Of a stretch of 64,000 bases of DNA, positions 45,459-56,786 are shown piece after piece. Positions within the stretch are counted from its first letter, which is position 1. Each line of letters begins with the position of its first letter. The notes under the pieces were generated by a model. It saw only the letters and a program-made list of their open reading frames with translations, was not told where the DNA came from and did not search any database. A program made the translations under genes and the position numbers. Source of the stretch: Buddleja alternifolia (taxonomy: Eukaryota > Streptophyta > Magnoliopsida > Lamiales > Scrophulariaceae). Location: positions 20,342,375 to 20,406,374 of the forward strand of contig CM033408.1 of assembly GCA_019426215.1 (NCBI GenBank), written 5' to 3'.

Positions 45459-46693
45459 TATTCAACGTGAATAACATGCCCATCCAAGCTAAATTCCATC
45501 CTTTTACCTCTTCTTCCCCAAGGTTTGTGTTCCTTGAGGAAACTTAATCCCAAGGTAATAATACCTTGGTCACGACCTGCTACTCCTGTAACAAATACTT
45601 CATAGCCAGCTATTTCTAGCATACATTCGTATTTGCCCGTAGTAGATTGTTGGAAGTAATATAAATCATCACAAGGAAAGTAATTATCTTTCTTTGAAAT
45701 ATCAAATATTGCTTGTACTTCTTTCCATCCTTCAGGGCATCTAATTTTCACATTATCTACCCTAATAATTTGAGGAGTTAAATCTTCAATTAATTCTTTT
45801 CTTTTTAAACTCCAAGTCCTTTCTTCCGAAAAGGACATTCTTCTATTAAAATTTGTTCTAGAACTCATTGAGCCGTCTAGAACTGGATGATCACAGATTA
45901 AGATATCAACACCACCAATCCTTGGTATTTGAATGGGATCGGGTGTCATTGCCTTAGCAAATTTCTTGAAAATTCTTGGAATTTCAATATACTCTTTCCG
46001 AATAAACAAATCAGAATGATGTGTATTGGAAAGTGCATAAGCAATTTTATATGTTATAGAATATGGTCTATTCCCTTTTTTCATAAAATCATTTCTTTTG
46101 AAATCCTGATGAAGAGTTAAGACTCGGCTGAAATCTTGGTCAGCTAGGTTATATGCAATTCTTGGATGAATATCAAACATTAGTTTGCCTGCATATAAGT
46201 TTCCTATCATAGTGCCAAGACAAGCATCTCTTAAGTTGTTAATTCTCTTATCTATTATAGATAAATGTAATGGAGAATTAACACCTTCTTTGAAAGTGGC
46301 TTTTATTACTAATTCAATAGTTCCTATATGGATCCATTTCATAGTAAGAGCTACTTCCTCTTTGAGTCTACTTAATTCCTCCAGAATTTCTTTTTTTGGA
46401 ATAAGTTGCATATCCATCACATTACCAGTTAATTCCATCGGAATTGCAAACTCCCTTGAACTCACCTTGTATAGGATGTTATGCCGCCCTTGGTTTAATC
46501 CTATTTGATTTAGTATTCGACTAATTCCACTAATTCTGAAACCATCGTATGGTCCAAGGTTAGAGTTTTGCCTCATTATCTTTTCCATAGTCTTATCTGT
46601 TATAGATGTCTTGGAAAAGAATCTTGATAGGCTATCCGATGTTTGGAGCCTATCCCTTTCGTTAGGGTTATTCTGATTCGGTTGAAGATCCAC
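45458..46693 (-). CDS. Caulimovirid movement protein (30K superfamily), open frame
   Basis: 411 uninterrupted codons, the best-preserved viral gene. The core, roughly residues 65-270 (ILYKVSSREFAIPMEL ... MKWIHIGTIELVIKATF ... DKRINNLRDACLGTMIGNL ... GKLMFDIHPRIAYNLAD), resembles the caulimovirid 30K-type movement protein. The C-terminal third contains WKEVQAIFDIS and GRDQGIITLGLSFLKEH. Known role: moves virions or nucleoprotein through plasmodesmata. The ATG at 46693 may be internal to a longer capsid-movement polyprotein, as the zinc-knuckle frame overlaps it. Intactness could mean recent integration or chance. Confidence 0.82.
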   Translation of the reverse strand: MDLQPNQNNPNERDRLQTSDSLSRFFSKTSITDKTMEKIMRQNSNLGPYDGFRISGISRILNQIGLNQGRHNILYKVSSREFAIPMELTGNVMDMQLIPKKEILEELSRLKEEVALTMKWIHIGTIELVIKATFKEGVNSPLHLSIIDKRINNLRDACLGTMIGNLYAGKLMFDIHPRIAYNLADQDFSRVLTLHQDFKRNDFMKKGNRPYSITYKIAYALSNTHHSDLFIRKEYIEIPRIFKKFAKAMTPDPIQIPRIGGVDILICDHPVLDGSMSSRTNFNRRMSFSEERTWSLKRKELIEDLTPQIIRVDNVKIRCPEGWKEVQAIFDISKKDNYFPCDDLYYFQQSTTGKYECMLEIAGYEVFVTGVAGRDQGIITLGLSFLKEHKPWGRRGKRMEFSLDGHVIHVE

Positions 46694-48022
46694 CCGAATC
46701 TATTTCTTCCTCATAGACACTTTCGTTTGAGGGAATATTTTCAAATTGGTAAACTGGTACGAAATATCCATAGAAGATTGCATCCAAAATGTCAGTTGTG
46801 GCTTCAAATTGTTTTAATTCACCACTTTTTTGTGGACAATCTGGGGAAATGTGGCCACAAGCTCCACATGTCCAGCAGTTATAATCTTTGAAACTTTCAT
46901 TTGTACAGGTGTGAGCTCTTCTGAAAGTTCGTCTTGTGGGGGTTTTTCCGTCGGATTTTCGAGATCCTTGGAAAGACACCCTTTTCGATCCGGATCTCTA
47001 GCCAGATTTGTAAGATCGGTCTTTCGATTTAGACCACCAAGAATTTCGTTTGTTGAAAGAAGATCTTTTATGGCTCCGATTATTAGAGCTTATAAACTAT
47101 TTTCTCTTCTTTCTTTGCTCAATTGATTCTCCAATAATTGTTAGAAAATCATTATTGTCACAACAAAGAGGGGTTTCGTTATTTTTCCTCTAAGCTTTTT
47201 CATGTTCTTTTGAAGGGAAGCCTGATAACATTAGTCCTTCAGTTTGTCTTTTAAGAAAGACATACGTCTGGCTACTGAATCAAGTTGCCCTACTGGTACC
47301 TTGTAGGATTGTGTTAACATCTCCCTCTAAGGACTGCAAAGTTTTGCAAAGAACATTGGTGCCACAATTTCTGAGGTTACGTCACTCTGAAAGAAGTCTT
47401 TGCGAAACCAATAGATATATTCATCTACTGCACAAATATTTCTTAATTCAATACCATAGAGAGCTTGTGTGTTCTCTCTGGTTTTTTCAGCATTGTTTTG
47501 ATCGAAGTATCCATCTCCGATAAAATGTAGTTCAATGAGTCTTCTGAATCTTTCTGCAATAGCGCTTGTAGATTCTCCTTCTAAGACTCCTTGCTTGGTT
47601 GTTTCAGGGGTATGTTCTCATCCGGTTTTCAACGATCCTTCCAAACTTAACTCCATTAATCTAATGAAGTTTTCTTTATCCAGATCCAATGTAGTCGCTA
47701 CTATTTTTATAGCCGTCATCCATTCATCGATTAATTTCTTGATGTTTCTGAAATCAATTATATCCAAATTGAGGATAGTACCATATGGATGCATGGGTTG
47801 TAACATAGTTCTTGCCCAAAGTGTATTTTCCGGCACCCTATTTGGATTTCTTACTGTATTTGCTCTAAATGTTGTACCCCCAAGAGCGGGTCCCGCGTTT
47901 GTATGCAAATCACCACTTTCATGCATCGTTTCATCCAGTGGAGGATTATTAGATGCCAGACTTTCTTCTGGCAGTGTTAGAGCAAGAGGACTATTTGTTT
48001 CATTGGCTTTGACATTAACCAA
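46668..48022 (-). pseudogene. Caulimovirid capsid protein region with zinc knuckle
   Basis: Frame 47618-48022 has an acidic Ser/Pro-rich start, then DIIDFRNIKKLIDEWMTAI and FIRLMELSLEGSLKTG, the beginning of a caulimovirid capsid core. About 640 bp of broken frames follow, with recognisable pieces such as FFQSDVTSEIVAPMFFAKL, and a basic Ser/Lys/Arg-rich stretch. Frame 46668-46979 then carries an intact knuckle CWTCGACGHISPDC (about 46838-46877) and an acidic tail overlapping the movement-protein frame. The knuckle binds pregenomic RNA. Confidence 0.8.
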
Positions 48023-48250
48023 ATCTCGAAAGCTAGTTGAGAAAAAGACTCAGCTAGTTCTTGAAGATCAGATGGATCTATCCTTGAAATATCAATATTA
48101 ATTTATATTTCTAAGGATCTCATTAATCCGATCTTCCTGAGATTTAAGCTTCTGTATTTCTGTTGCCTTGCCCTTCTGATATAGAAGAGGCACTCTTCTC
48201 AGTGCATCACCAATACGTCCCTTTTTTGGTTTGAACATACCCGAGATACC

Positions 48251-48806
48251 TTATTTTTCTTTCAGATCTAGTACAATAGACTTTAGATCTGTTATAGATC
48301 TATTAAGATCGGGAAGAATCTTGAAAATTTCTTCAAGTTTCTGGTTTAAGTTTTCGATTTTCATAGGTAGATGTTCTAGCCTATGTCTGTAATCTTGAAC
48401 TGTCTTTTGGATTTCTCTAAGGTATTTGGAGAGCTTAGAGGTATCCGGTTCAATCTCTTTACAATTCATAAATACAAATGAATTAACTAAAAAAGTTACT
48501 GTTATTCGTTTTCCCTGGCCATTTGCCTTGGATCTCTGCGAGTCGTAAATCCCTCGCAATGTTATTTCGAAATTTATCATTCAGAGCTGATTTCCTCTGA
48601 TAATACCTTATCGATTCTGGTAGATCAGCTACAGGTGTTTTTCCTTTAGCTATCTCTCTCTTGATTTCGATTGAAATTCGATTAACCATATGGATAAATT
48701 TATCTATCCGATTAGTCCTTTGTTTTTCCAGAATCTGGAAATACTCCTTGTTTTCTTCCTAAATCGAACTATTGTTCGGTTTCATTCTTGTTTGATTCTC
48801 CTCCAT
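48251..48806 (-). pseudogene. First ORF of the endogenous pararetrovirus
   Basis: An ATG at 48806, 55 bases after the primer site, opens a frame with one TAG near 48760 and continues as 48483-48689. A frameshift leads to 48251-48580, which is Leu/Glu/Lys-rich with heptad spacing (REIQKTVQDYRHRLEHL, IENLNQKLEEIFKIL), a likely coiled coil. Viruses of this family use such segments in virion-associated or capsid N-terminal regions. No firm assignment. Confidence 0.55.
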
Positions 48807-48860
48807 TAGAGATAAAATAACTTTTTGTAACCAATTTAAATATTTCATCAATAAAACCTA

Positions 48861-48873
48861 GGCTCTAATACCA
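48861..48873 (-). other. Viral minus-strand primer-binding site (tRNA-Met)
   Basis: Minus strand TGGTATTAGAGCC differs by one base from the initiator tRNA-Met complement TGGTATCAGAGCC used by all caulimovirids to start DNA synthesis. It marks position 1 of the viral genome. Confidence 0.8.
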
Positions 48874-49038
48874 TTTTGAGCGTGAATCCTTTTTGCTGAT
48901 ATCCCTAGGTTAGAAAGGACTAATCTTGCCAATTAAGAAGTTAAAGGACTAAAATTGCTAAAGGTAAAAGTTAAAGGACTAAAATTGCTACCCCTTAATA
49001 GTTAAAGGACCTTTTTAACAGTTTTTCCTATACATATA

Positions 49039-49434
49039 CAAGAATTAATTATAAAGGAGAAGAAGAAAAAGAAAAAGAATAATACCTTTTAAAATTTTAA
49101 GTTGGAGGGTTTTTTAGTCCTTACATAAAGTTATAATTTTCATGATTTTTTAATTATTTTTTTGTTCTGAAAAAGTAGGGACAAAAACTTCATTTAACCA
49201 TTTCGGGCAGGCAAAAGGACAGGCAGTTGGGTCCAGGGAAGATCTTTGTAATTATGAAAAAGTGAAGGGGAGTTTGTGTAATTACTCCATAATTGAGGGG
49301 ATCTTAGTGTAATTTTCCCTTTATTTATTGGTTTCGTGTCCCTCCTTTCTGAGTCTTTCTTCTGTAATGTGAGCAGAAGATAGAATGTGAAGTCCTTAGT
49401 TTATCACAACTAAAGAGGATTGAGATGGCCACTC
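49039..49434. other. Right arm of the large inverted repeat, then junction with a truncated copia
   Basis: Non-coding. 49150-49319 is the complement of the 38476-38640 arm. 49320-49434 is unassigned and ends where similarity to the copia leader begins. Confidence 0.5.
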
Positions 49435-52400
49435 GACTGAAGACTTATCATCCTTTTGACCCATCTGATTAATCAAAACTAACCCAAAATTAAAAATTAA
49501 AAAAATTAGACCCGAGACCTGCAGCCCGACTCATGCACCCGTCGGGTCCGATCCGAACACCCATTCGGTCAGACCCGACGGCTTAATACGGCCAGGCGCG
49601 CAGTCGTACGCACGGCGCTCGATGGGGCCTTAGCCCATTTCGTTTTTCTCATTCTATTTTTCTTGATTTTCAAGTTCCATATGAATACATAAATCAGAAA
49701 AAACAAATTAGGTTATAAATCATAAAACGCAGATTTCACATGTTTCATAAATTCGCGAAAATAAAAGCACATAAAATCTCAACCATGATTAAATATGAAA
49801 TATCAAAGATTGGTTCTAATACCACCGTTGGAAAATGGTATAATGAAAATAAAACGCAGCGAAATAAATAAAATTCCCATATGGTCATCTCTATATTGCA
49901 TATTCAAATCATTGAATCGAAAAACTTATTCTTCATAGAAAAGTGGTTGGCGATTTCATGTTACTTTCGATTTCCGAACCGACACCTATTCTTGAAATCT
50001 TGAACTTTTTTTCCGAAAAATCCAAACCCTTGAATCCAAAGCTTTTTTATTATTATTAGTGATCCTAACACCGAATATGCCGATGTCTCTAAATAATTAT
50101 GCAGAAAGTATGTCACACCCAAAATTCAGTCCCCAAAGGGACAAAATTTGAAAACGTCAGCCTATTAATATACTAGTCCAATCCAAAATCTGGAAATAAT
50201 TTAACAACTTCTAGTAGATTCCCAACCCTAATCTCGTCAACCAAGTAAAAGTTATTTACTATCCATGTCTTAATCTGCAATGTCACCTCTAGGATTGTCC
50301 ATGTCTACATTCTTGATCTTTTGAGTCAGTCCCGCTGCTCAAGTCACCTCTAACTAGAAGGAAGAAGTAAAATACTTAAGCAAAGGCTTAGTGAGTGTCA
50401 GTACTCGTGTGAAAGGTGCTTAAAATAATTTTTAGACCCAAAATGATTAATTTAGTGAGGTGCAAATAATAGAAGTTAATGTTTTTCAAACGATCATTGA
50501 AAACATAAGTTAAAATGACATTGGCGTTCACAATAAAAGTTAAGCGATAGGTGGCAGGGCACCAAAACTTTAGTATATGCACTTAGTACATGCATTCAAA
50601 AAATAGGCACTTAAATTAAACTTTAGATTGCACACTTAAGCAGCAGGGGGCCATGTGAGCAGTAACATCGCATCCGGTAACTTTGCTCATGACTCTTTGG
50701 GTCCCGCTACTTCTTTCTTATCACTCTTGAACACTCGGCTTAAAAGACATCACCTTATGCCTCCTCACTCAGGCTCGCGATGCCTATTTGGTCATATCCC
50801 GGGAATGCCACAATATAATTCCTACGACCCACTCACCCTCAGAACACACTGTCTTTGGATGTTGGGATTTGACCATGGATAACGGGAACCGTTTTAAGAC
50901 CACAGGTCCGTGCCTGACCCGACACTTGGGCTGACACTCAACCATATACGTTATGTAATCACATAATTTCACGTTTGATGCAATAGTGGTGTTTAGGCTA
51001 ATGATTTAGAAATCAGTAATTCAAGGATTTTCAAGAAGTTCTAATGAAGAGGTGTTTTCGTCGTAATCATTTTCATAAAATATGCATTTCAAAATAATTC
51101 ATCAAGTTAAAAGTTTGCACAATGCAATGGGCAATCAAAAGTTGTTTCAGGAAAATACTTGAAACTCATTTTGCTTTGATAATGATCAAAAGCATCAATG
51201 CGTATATATATAAGTATAAGACGTAGTAAAAATTAATTTCAATTTTGAAAGACTTATTAATATAATTTTGGGAGGCAACTCACAGTACACTTCCGAGCTA
51301 CTCAGGATCTTCACCAAGCGAAACTCCAACTCTACTAACTTGTTAAACTTTGTTTCCTCAAAATATGTTGTAGTGAACGAACCTATTCGGAAAAAAAAAC
51401 ATAATTATAAATACACTTACGTCATCAAGTTATCAGATAATTCTAATTCATAATATGATACACTTAATCGCGAACAACGAGAGGTTATGGCTAAGCCAAC
51501 TTATCCAATACTTACCCAGCTACAAGACAATTTACAACTCGGATCCAACAAGCGTGAACCTCCATTGTTCATTCACGAACTAGATTACATCAGATCTCTC
51601 CACCGTGCATGCGCGTGTCTGCCATTATCCTTCTTTTATCTCTTCATAATTCTAATAACCAACTAAGCTTAATATCCATAGATTCCCAAATAACTAAGGT
51701 TTCTTAAAATTTAATTTCCATCTCAAGAACCAGACCAGAAAAGGGTAAATTGGTCTTTTAAATCAACTTTTTGGTCACATTACACCATGAATTTTATCAA
51801 GACGTACCAATTTCAATATCTACATTCAAAGGGCTTTCTATTGATTGTATTAAATTTACAATTGAACCACGGTAAGGGGGATTTCAAAGCAAATGAATGT
51901 GGATAACAGATTCTAGAAACCAAACTGCACACCGATAGGGGTTCTTTGAGGAACATTTCTATAATATTTGTTAGGAATATTTACCATAAAACAAATATAA
52001 ACTCAACAAGGATTCTAATGGTGGTTTTTCATGTACAATCAAAGCATAGAAAGAGGGGTTTTGGTACAAAGGAAAATGAAACACACATTCTGGAATTGAA
52101 AAGAGATTACTAGCAGTGATGTTTTAAATGTGAATTCCAAAATGTTTCCTTAATGATTTCCAACAAGAATTACCTGTAACGATATCTATACTCATAGATG
52201 GTTTCTATAAATGGTCTTGCATGTACAATCAACCCATGAGAAGGGTGATTTCTAGGCACAAGAATGTGAACCAATGTTTCTGAATTGAAAAATAGCACAC
52301 TGTGGTGGCATTTTGATGACCAATTCGGGAACTTTAAGAAACCAATTAGCAAATTCTGAATTCATAATGTTGTTCCTTGTCCTCTTAGGATAATATTGAG

Positions 52401-52773
52401 CTAAAGAACTCCGAAATTGAACATCATTTGACCCCTCAAAAATCAAAGTTACAAAAATTGACAAAGCAAAATTTTCTTGCAGGAATTGCTTGGACAAATA
52501 TAGTTTCTATGTTGTGGCTTAAGCTCTCTCTTGTATGAATCTATTGAACGATCTCGGGAGCTTAAAATAGGAGACAATGGGGATAAATTCTGATATTTGG
52601 AGCAAAAAGTAGTCAAGTGAAAGAGATGAAAATGAAGAAGTTAGATAGGTGTATATATAGGGTGTGATGAGGGCTTGGTAGCAATTTCTCTATTTGTCTC
52701 ATAGTCCTTGTCATATTCTATTTTATCTCATAACCTCTATATACATAGGAGTTAAACTTCAGCCCCTACAAGG

Positions 52774-52805
<32 letters not shown>

Positions 52806-54342
52806 GTATTGACGTTTAAGCCACTCAACTTGCTTAAATAATCTTTTGGTATGTTAGTAGACTATACTACTAGTGATCGAGTAAGTATTTTAGTATTACA
52901 GAAACTCAGTGTCACAAAGTAAGATGAAAAATCTCCTCCTTTTCTTCTTGGTAGGAACCGGCTAGAGAGAAGAGATGGAGGGAATTTATTTTTCTTGGAA
53001 ACTTATGAGATTATGAGATTGCTTAGGTCAACGAAGTCACAAGTGAATCAAATATTTATCACTTGACTTAATTAATAAACAAAACCAAACACCCTTATAT
53101 TGGGCGTCTACTTGGACACCCAACTTGACTGATATAGGCGTCCAATTGGACGCCTATTTAGTCTAGGGTTTTGGTCTATTTGCTTTTTAATTAATTATTC
53201 TAATTAAATACTAATTGGATAAATTAATTCATTAATTTATTTCTCCAAAAAATTAATTAATAATAAATCTTATCTTTAAATTAATTATCTCATCCATTGA
53301 GTAATTAGTTATAAGTTTCCCTTTTAAATAATGCCCTTTATTTTTCCTTTGTTATTCCTTGATGCGTAACTCTTTTTAGGTTCATCTCCTAAGGCAATGG
53401 GAGGAACCATAAGATGGGGGTGACACCTAGTCAGTCACGTGACCCCACATTGAAACCCAAATGAGATCGAAAGAATGAATCATTTTCAAACCTTTCCCAT
53501 TGCGAATACTGTGTAAGTATAAACTTTTTATTCTAATATCCCAATCAAGTCAGAGATATGGTTCCGTCAATCTCATAGAACGTGACCATATGCTTGAATC
53601 ATAATGACTCAAGGTCACTGAACTTACTCTTGTGTTTAACACAATAAGCTCATGATGCTTTGGCCAAAGACTTTTGACCACGCTCACTTATGATTGCATA
53701 GGATATATTTTCATTCACTTATGAGAGAATAAATTCCATCTTGAAATCAGTTAAAACTACCACTTGCCTATCAAGTTGCATTTCGAGGTCGATCCCACCA
53801 ATAGGTGAGTTGGATCTAACTACTCTAGTGACGGACTTGATATTACAAGTGCTTCTTCAACTTGATTTCTCAGTCCTATGGTTCACGTACACCTATCAAA
53901 ATTAATCAGTTCTATCATTGACTATCATAGAGTGAAAACTCATGTGATAGAATCGATGTGAGTCATGTTCAAACTCACTAGCTTCTATGTTTTGCCTATG
54001 ACATAATAGTCTCACTATCTCCATAGTGTCAGACTAGCACTTCCATGTCAGAGTCTATACCATACAAGTCTTATCCAGTTTCGATGTCCACTCGAAACTC
54101 TCTACGACGTGCGAATGAGTTTTAGAGATTAAGTACCGAACGCTTCCAGTGTTTTTCTTCTTAACCCATAAGAAGTAGAAGCTTCAACTTTTACCTCATC
54201 GACTATTTATTGTCTACCAATATATAGATGCCAATAAGTAAAACAATAGAAATGCCTTTATTGATTAAAAAAAGTTTAATTACAAGTACTATGCCCTATA
54301 CAATCTATTCTCTTATGGCATCTGAGGGCATAAACACTAACA
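49435..54342 (-). mobile_element. Truncated copy of the 1.6-kb-LTR copia family (minus strand)
   Basis: LTR start TGTTAGTGTTTATGCCC at 54342 (minus). The LTR end and primer site TGGTATTAGAACCA lie at 49811-49826. The first part of the leader (GC-rich segment and GGGTCAAAAGGATGAT) runs to 49435 and matches 29606-30010. It is truncated there; no coding region is present. The LTR is split by the 50111-52900 insertion; without it the LTR is about 1.7 kb. Confidence 0.75.
50111..52900 (-). mobile_element. Solo LTR of gypsy type nested in the copia LTR
   Basis: 2790 bp; on the minus strand it starts TGTAATACTAAAATAC and ends GGGTGTGACA. A TATA box CTATATATACACC (minus, near 52656) precedes a CT-rich leader. 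Flanks GAAAG and GAAAC suggest a decayed duplication two bases outside the left end. The same sequence recurs at 60760-64000. It contains a TATG microsatellite (52790-52808). Small frames inside have no domains. Confidence 0.65.
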
Positions 54343-56780
54343 GAAGAATCGATTCAGATAAGATAAAATTAGGATTTTATGTAATTTGGGGATAGTGAAG
54401 TGCTTTTTTGGCCCTTTTTTTAAAAGTTCGGATTTTGGGGGTAACACATGCACATTACATGATGTTAGTCCGACAAGGGGTAAAATGGCTGGCACATTGA
54501 TTTCGGACCAAAATTAAATTTTTCCTGTAGTTACAAGACTAAATGTGTCTATGCAAACATGTAGACTAAATGTGTTAAATTTATTAAGTTACTGGACTAA
54601 ATGTGCTTTTGAAAATAATATTGTGCGTATATTGTTAAGACTCCTAAGTTACAGGAATTAAAGTGAAAGTTTGCCTTTTTGGTTTTAAATTTACTAGCAG
54701 AAAGTACGCAAATTGTATGTGTGAAAACATGTGATGTAAGAGAAAATATAAAGCTAATTGATCTTACAAAATGTCAATATTAAGAAACCTCATTTCTGAT
54801 TCATGAATTACATGTTAAATTTTAAATTCGAATAGTCAAATGATTTTCTAAATAACAAACCTCTTTCCTGAAAAATTATTCTTTTGTGAAAATTATCTGA
54901 AAACGCATTTGAATGGCATGTCTATCAAGACTTTTTCTTAAAAAAATAATCTCACCCTTTTATTTATAATTTGTAAGATTTGGAAAAACTAGCCAATTTC
55001 CCAAAAAGGGGGAAGGGGTGGGGGGGGGGGGGGGGGGGGGAACACTACGAAGGTCAAACAATCAAATAGTTGTTTTGTCTTTTTGTCTTCTTAATTTGTT
55101 TTCCAAAAAAGGGAAAATTGTCATTTATGGTCCCCTAAGATTTCGCACGTTTCAAATTTAGTACTATTGGAATTTTATTTGCACTTAAGGTTCCGTAGAG
55201 TTAAAAAAGTTGCACTTTTCATCCGTCCATAAAAAAAAGATGGAAAAAGGTGTGTCACGCCCTTAGTCTCAAAAACTTAAAAAAAAAAAACAAAATACTT
55301 ATAAAATAAAATAAATGAAAAAGACCCGTCATCTTTTTCACACTGTCCCACCGCCGTAGCAAATCGCCACGACTGCCACCTCTATAACCCGACCCACCGC
55401 CAAATCCACCACCTATACCTCCACTACTGCCTCCAAAAGCTATACCCACCTCCATCTCATCTTCATCGTAAATGGCGTACGGTGCTACGGTGTGGGGGTG
55501 GTGGCACGAGTGTGTGGCTGATGTGGAAAATTGGGTTGGGATTGAGGTTGGGGGTTTTGTGATGAAGAAGATGACGACCTGTCTTGTTCTTCACAATTTT
55601 TATTTTTCTTTTATTTATTGAATTATTTTATAAATATTCTGATGTGGGCATAAATATCACTTTCTACAATTTGGTCCGAAAGGATTGGATCTCAAGGATT
55701 TAAGGAAAGTTCATGGACTACCTCAAAGGAAGGATGAAAGAAGAGGTCGAAGATAGCAGGGTTAGAGGCCTACAGTAAAGCTGATAAGAAGGTGGAAGGA
55801 AATCATATCAAATATTTAGTCAACTTATACCCCTAAAATCAAGGGATTATTTTATTTTCTTCTCCAATTACCAAAATAGACCATCTTGACTTGGAAATGG
55901 GAGAGGGGAATGGCCATTTAGGCTATAAGAGGAAGAAGTTTTGTATAGATTATCATTTCACTTTTACAAAAATCATATATTTTCTTTTATCTTTTTCTCT
56001 CAAAAAATAATAAAAATCTTATTTTGTTTCTTCTTCTTCCACTTTTTCGAAATATGGCCACTGGAATAAAAATTGCTTTTGGTTTATTATTCTAGAAGAA
56101 CTATTGTTTTCGTTTATCAAATTTTTTGGTGTGAAAATTGAACCACATCATATTATATATTTTGTATTTTATAAATATTTTTGAATTTATTTTTTTGTAT
56201 TTTGTAAAATAAGAGTGCGTGCACTTCACTATTTCTTTCTTTTTTCGGGTCAAAAACTTGATGATTGAGACAAAAATGCAACTGAAATTTCAAGGAGATT
56301 ACATTTCAAAATGTGCGAAGTTCTATGAATCTAAAAGTAATTTTTTTCCCAGGAAAGCATTCTCATATGAAGATGGTCACAGATGGGATATATTATGCTC
56401 CACTTATTGAAGATCAATGGAGCACAAGATGACTTTTCAAGACTATAGGATCCACAAGTAATGCTTCGTTAATAGTTAATCAATTTATAATGATTTTCTA
56501 TTAAAAGTTGGTGAAAAAGTCATTCAAATGTTATGATTACCATGAAGACCCAATATAAGATCATAATTAGATCCACTAAAAACAAGATCACCAAGTTGAT
56601 GTTTGATTTATAGCAAAATAAATTAAAAGGTCGAATCCCTCGATAAATGTGTGCTTTAATCTAATTCTAATACTACTTATATTGGATGGGTTTGTTATAT
56701 GGTTGTTCATGGTATAGTTCAAATAATTATTCACATCATGATGTACTGATGACTTTGGATAGAAATTCTATTGGGTAAAA
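54343..56780. other. Spacer with MITE-like fragments and a 21-base G run
   Basis: Near 54535-54605 the phrase GACTAAATGTGT/C occurs three times after GTTAC-like words. A G21 run lies at 55020-55040. At 55112 GGGAAAATTGTCATTTATGG resembles the termini at 38476 and 41174. 55330-55470 is GC-rich and reads on the minus strand as a Gly-rich peptide (GGSSGGIGGGFGGGSGYRGG), probably low complexity. 55600-56780 is AT-rich with nothing recognised. Confidence 0.5.
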
Positions 56781-56786
56781 TTGAGG

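Larger units (their letters stand above)
41290..48910 (-). mobile_element. Endogenous pararetrovirus (Caulimoviridae), nearly complete genome
   Basis: About 7.6 kb, one caulimovirid genome length. On the minus strand: tRNA-Met primer site (48861-48873), first ORF and capsid, zinc knuckle, movement protein, aspartic protease, reverse transcriptase and RNase H, a last ORF, then an intergenic region with as-1-like element, TATA box and AATAAA. There is no integrase and no LTR, as in Caulimoviridae. Capsid upstream of movement protein in one long region is the arrangement reported for Cavemovirus and Solendovirus; petuviruses and badnaviruses have the movement protein first. Most frames carry stops or frameshifts. 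Ends are approximate (within 50 bp). Confidence 0.88.
41174..49028. mobile_element. Inverted-repeat unit enclosing a pararetrovirus, 10-bp target duplication
   Basis: Left terminus GGAAAAATTGTAAAGTTAG; right terminus, complement, GGAAAAACTGTTAAAAAGG. Both continue with repeated GCAATTxTxGTCCTxTA motifs (41174-41290 and about 48910-49028). The flanks are identical over ten bases, TATACATATA (41164-41173, 49029-49038), close to the 9-bp duplications of Mutator-like elements. The sequence is AT-rich, so some match could be chance. Removing the virus leaves about 245 bp, a normal MITE size. The simplest reading is a Mutator-like MITE into which a pararetrovirus integrated. Confidence 0.55.
38476..49319. 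repeat. Large region bounded by inverted repeats (possible Mutator-like element)
   Basis: Left end GGAAAAATTACACTCAGA...; right end, complement, GGGAAAATTACACTAAGA.... The two arms match over about 90 bp or more: TATGG[T/A]GTAATTACACAAA, ACTCCCC and CACTTTTT blocks recur in order, and weaker similarity (CCTGTC, TTTTT) extends further. Flanks are T-rich (TTGTTTTTA and TTTATTTAT) and agree only partly, so a duplication is not proven. It lies between the end of one copia LTR and a truncated copy of the same family. It could be one 10.8-kb element later invaded, or two half-elements. Confidence 0.45.

Noticed and set aside
43642..47523. Plus-strand ORFs opposite the pararetrovirus
   Set aside because: Shadow frames of minus-strand viral genes.
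55255..55455. Gly-rich minus-strand ORF, possible RNA-binding protein
   Set aside because: Only a short GC-rich repeat gives the Gly run; no RRM or other domain, and the tail is poly-Phe from an A-run.
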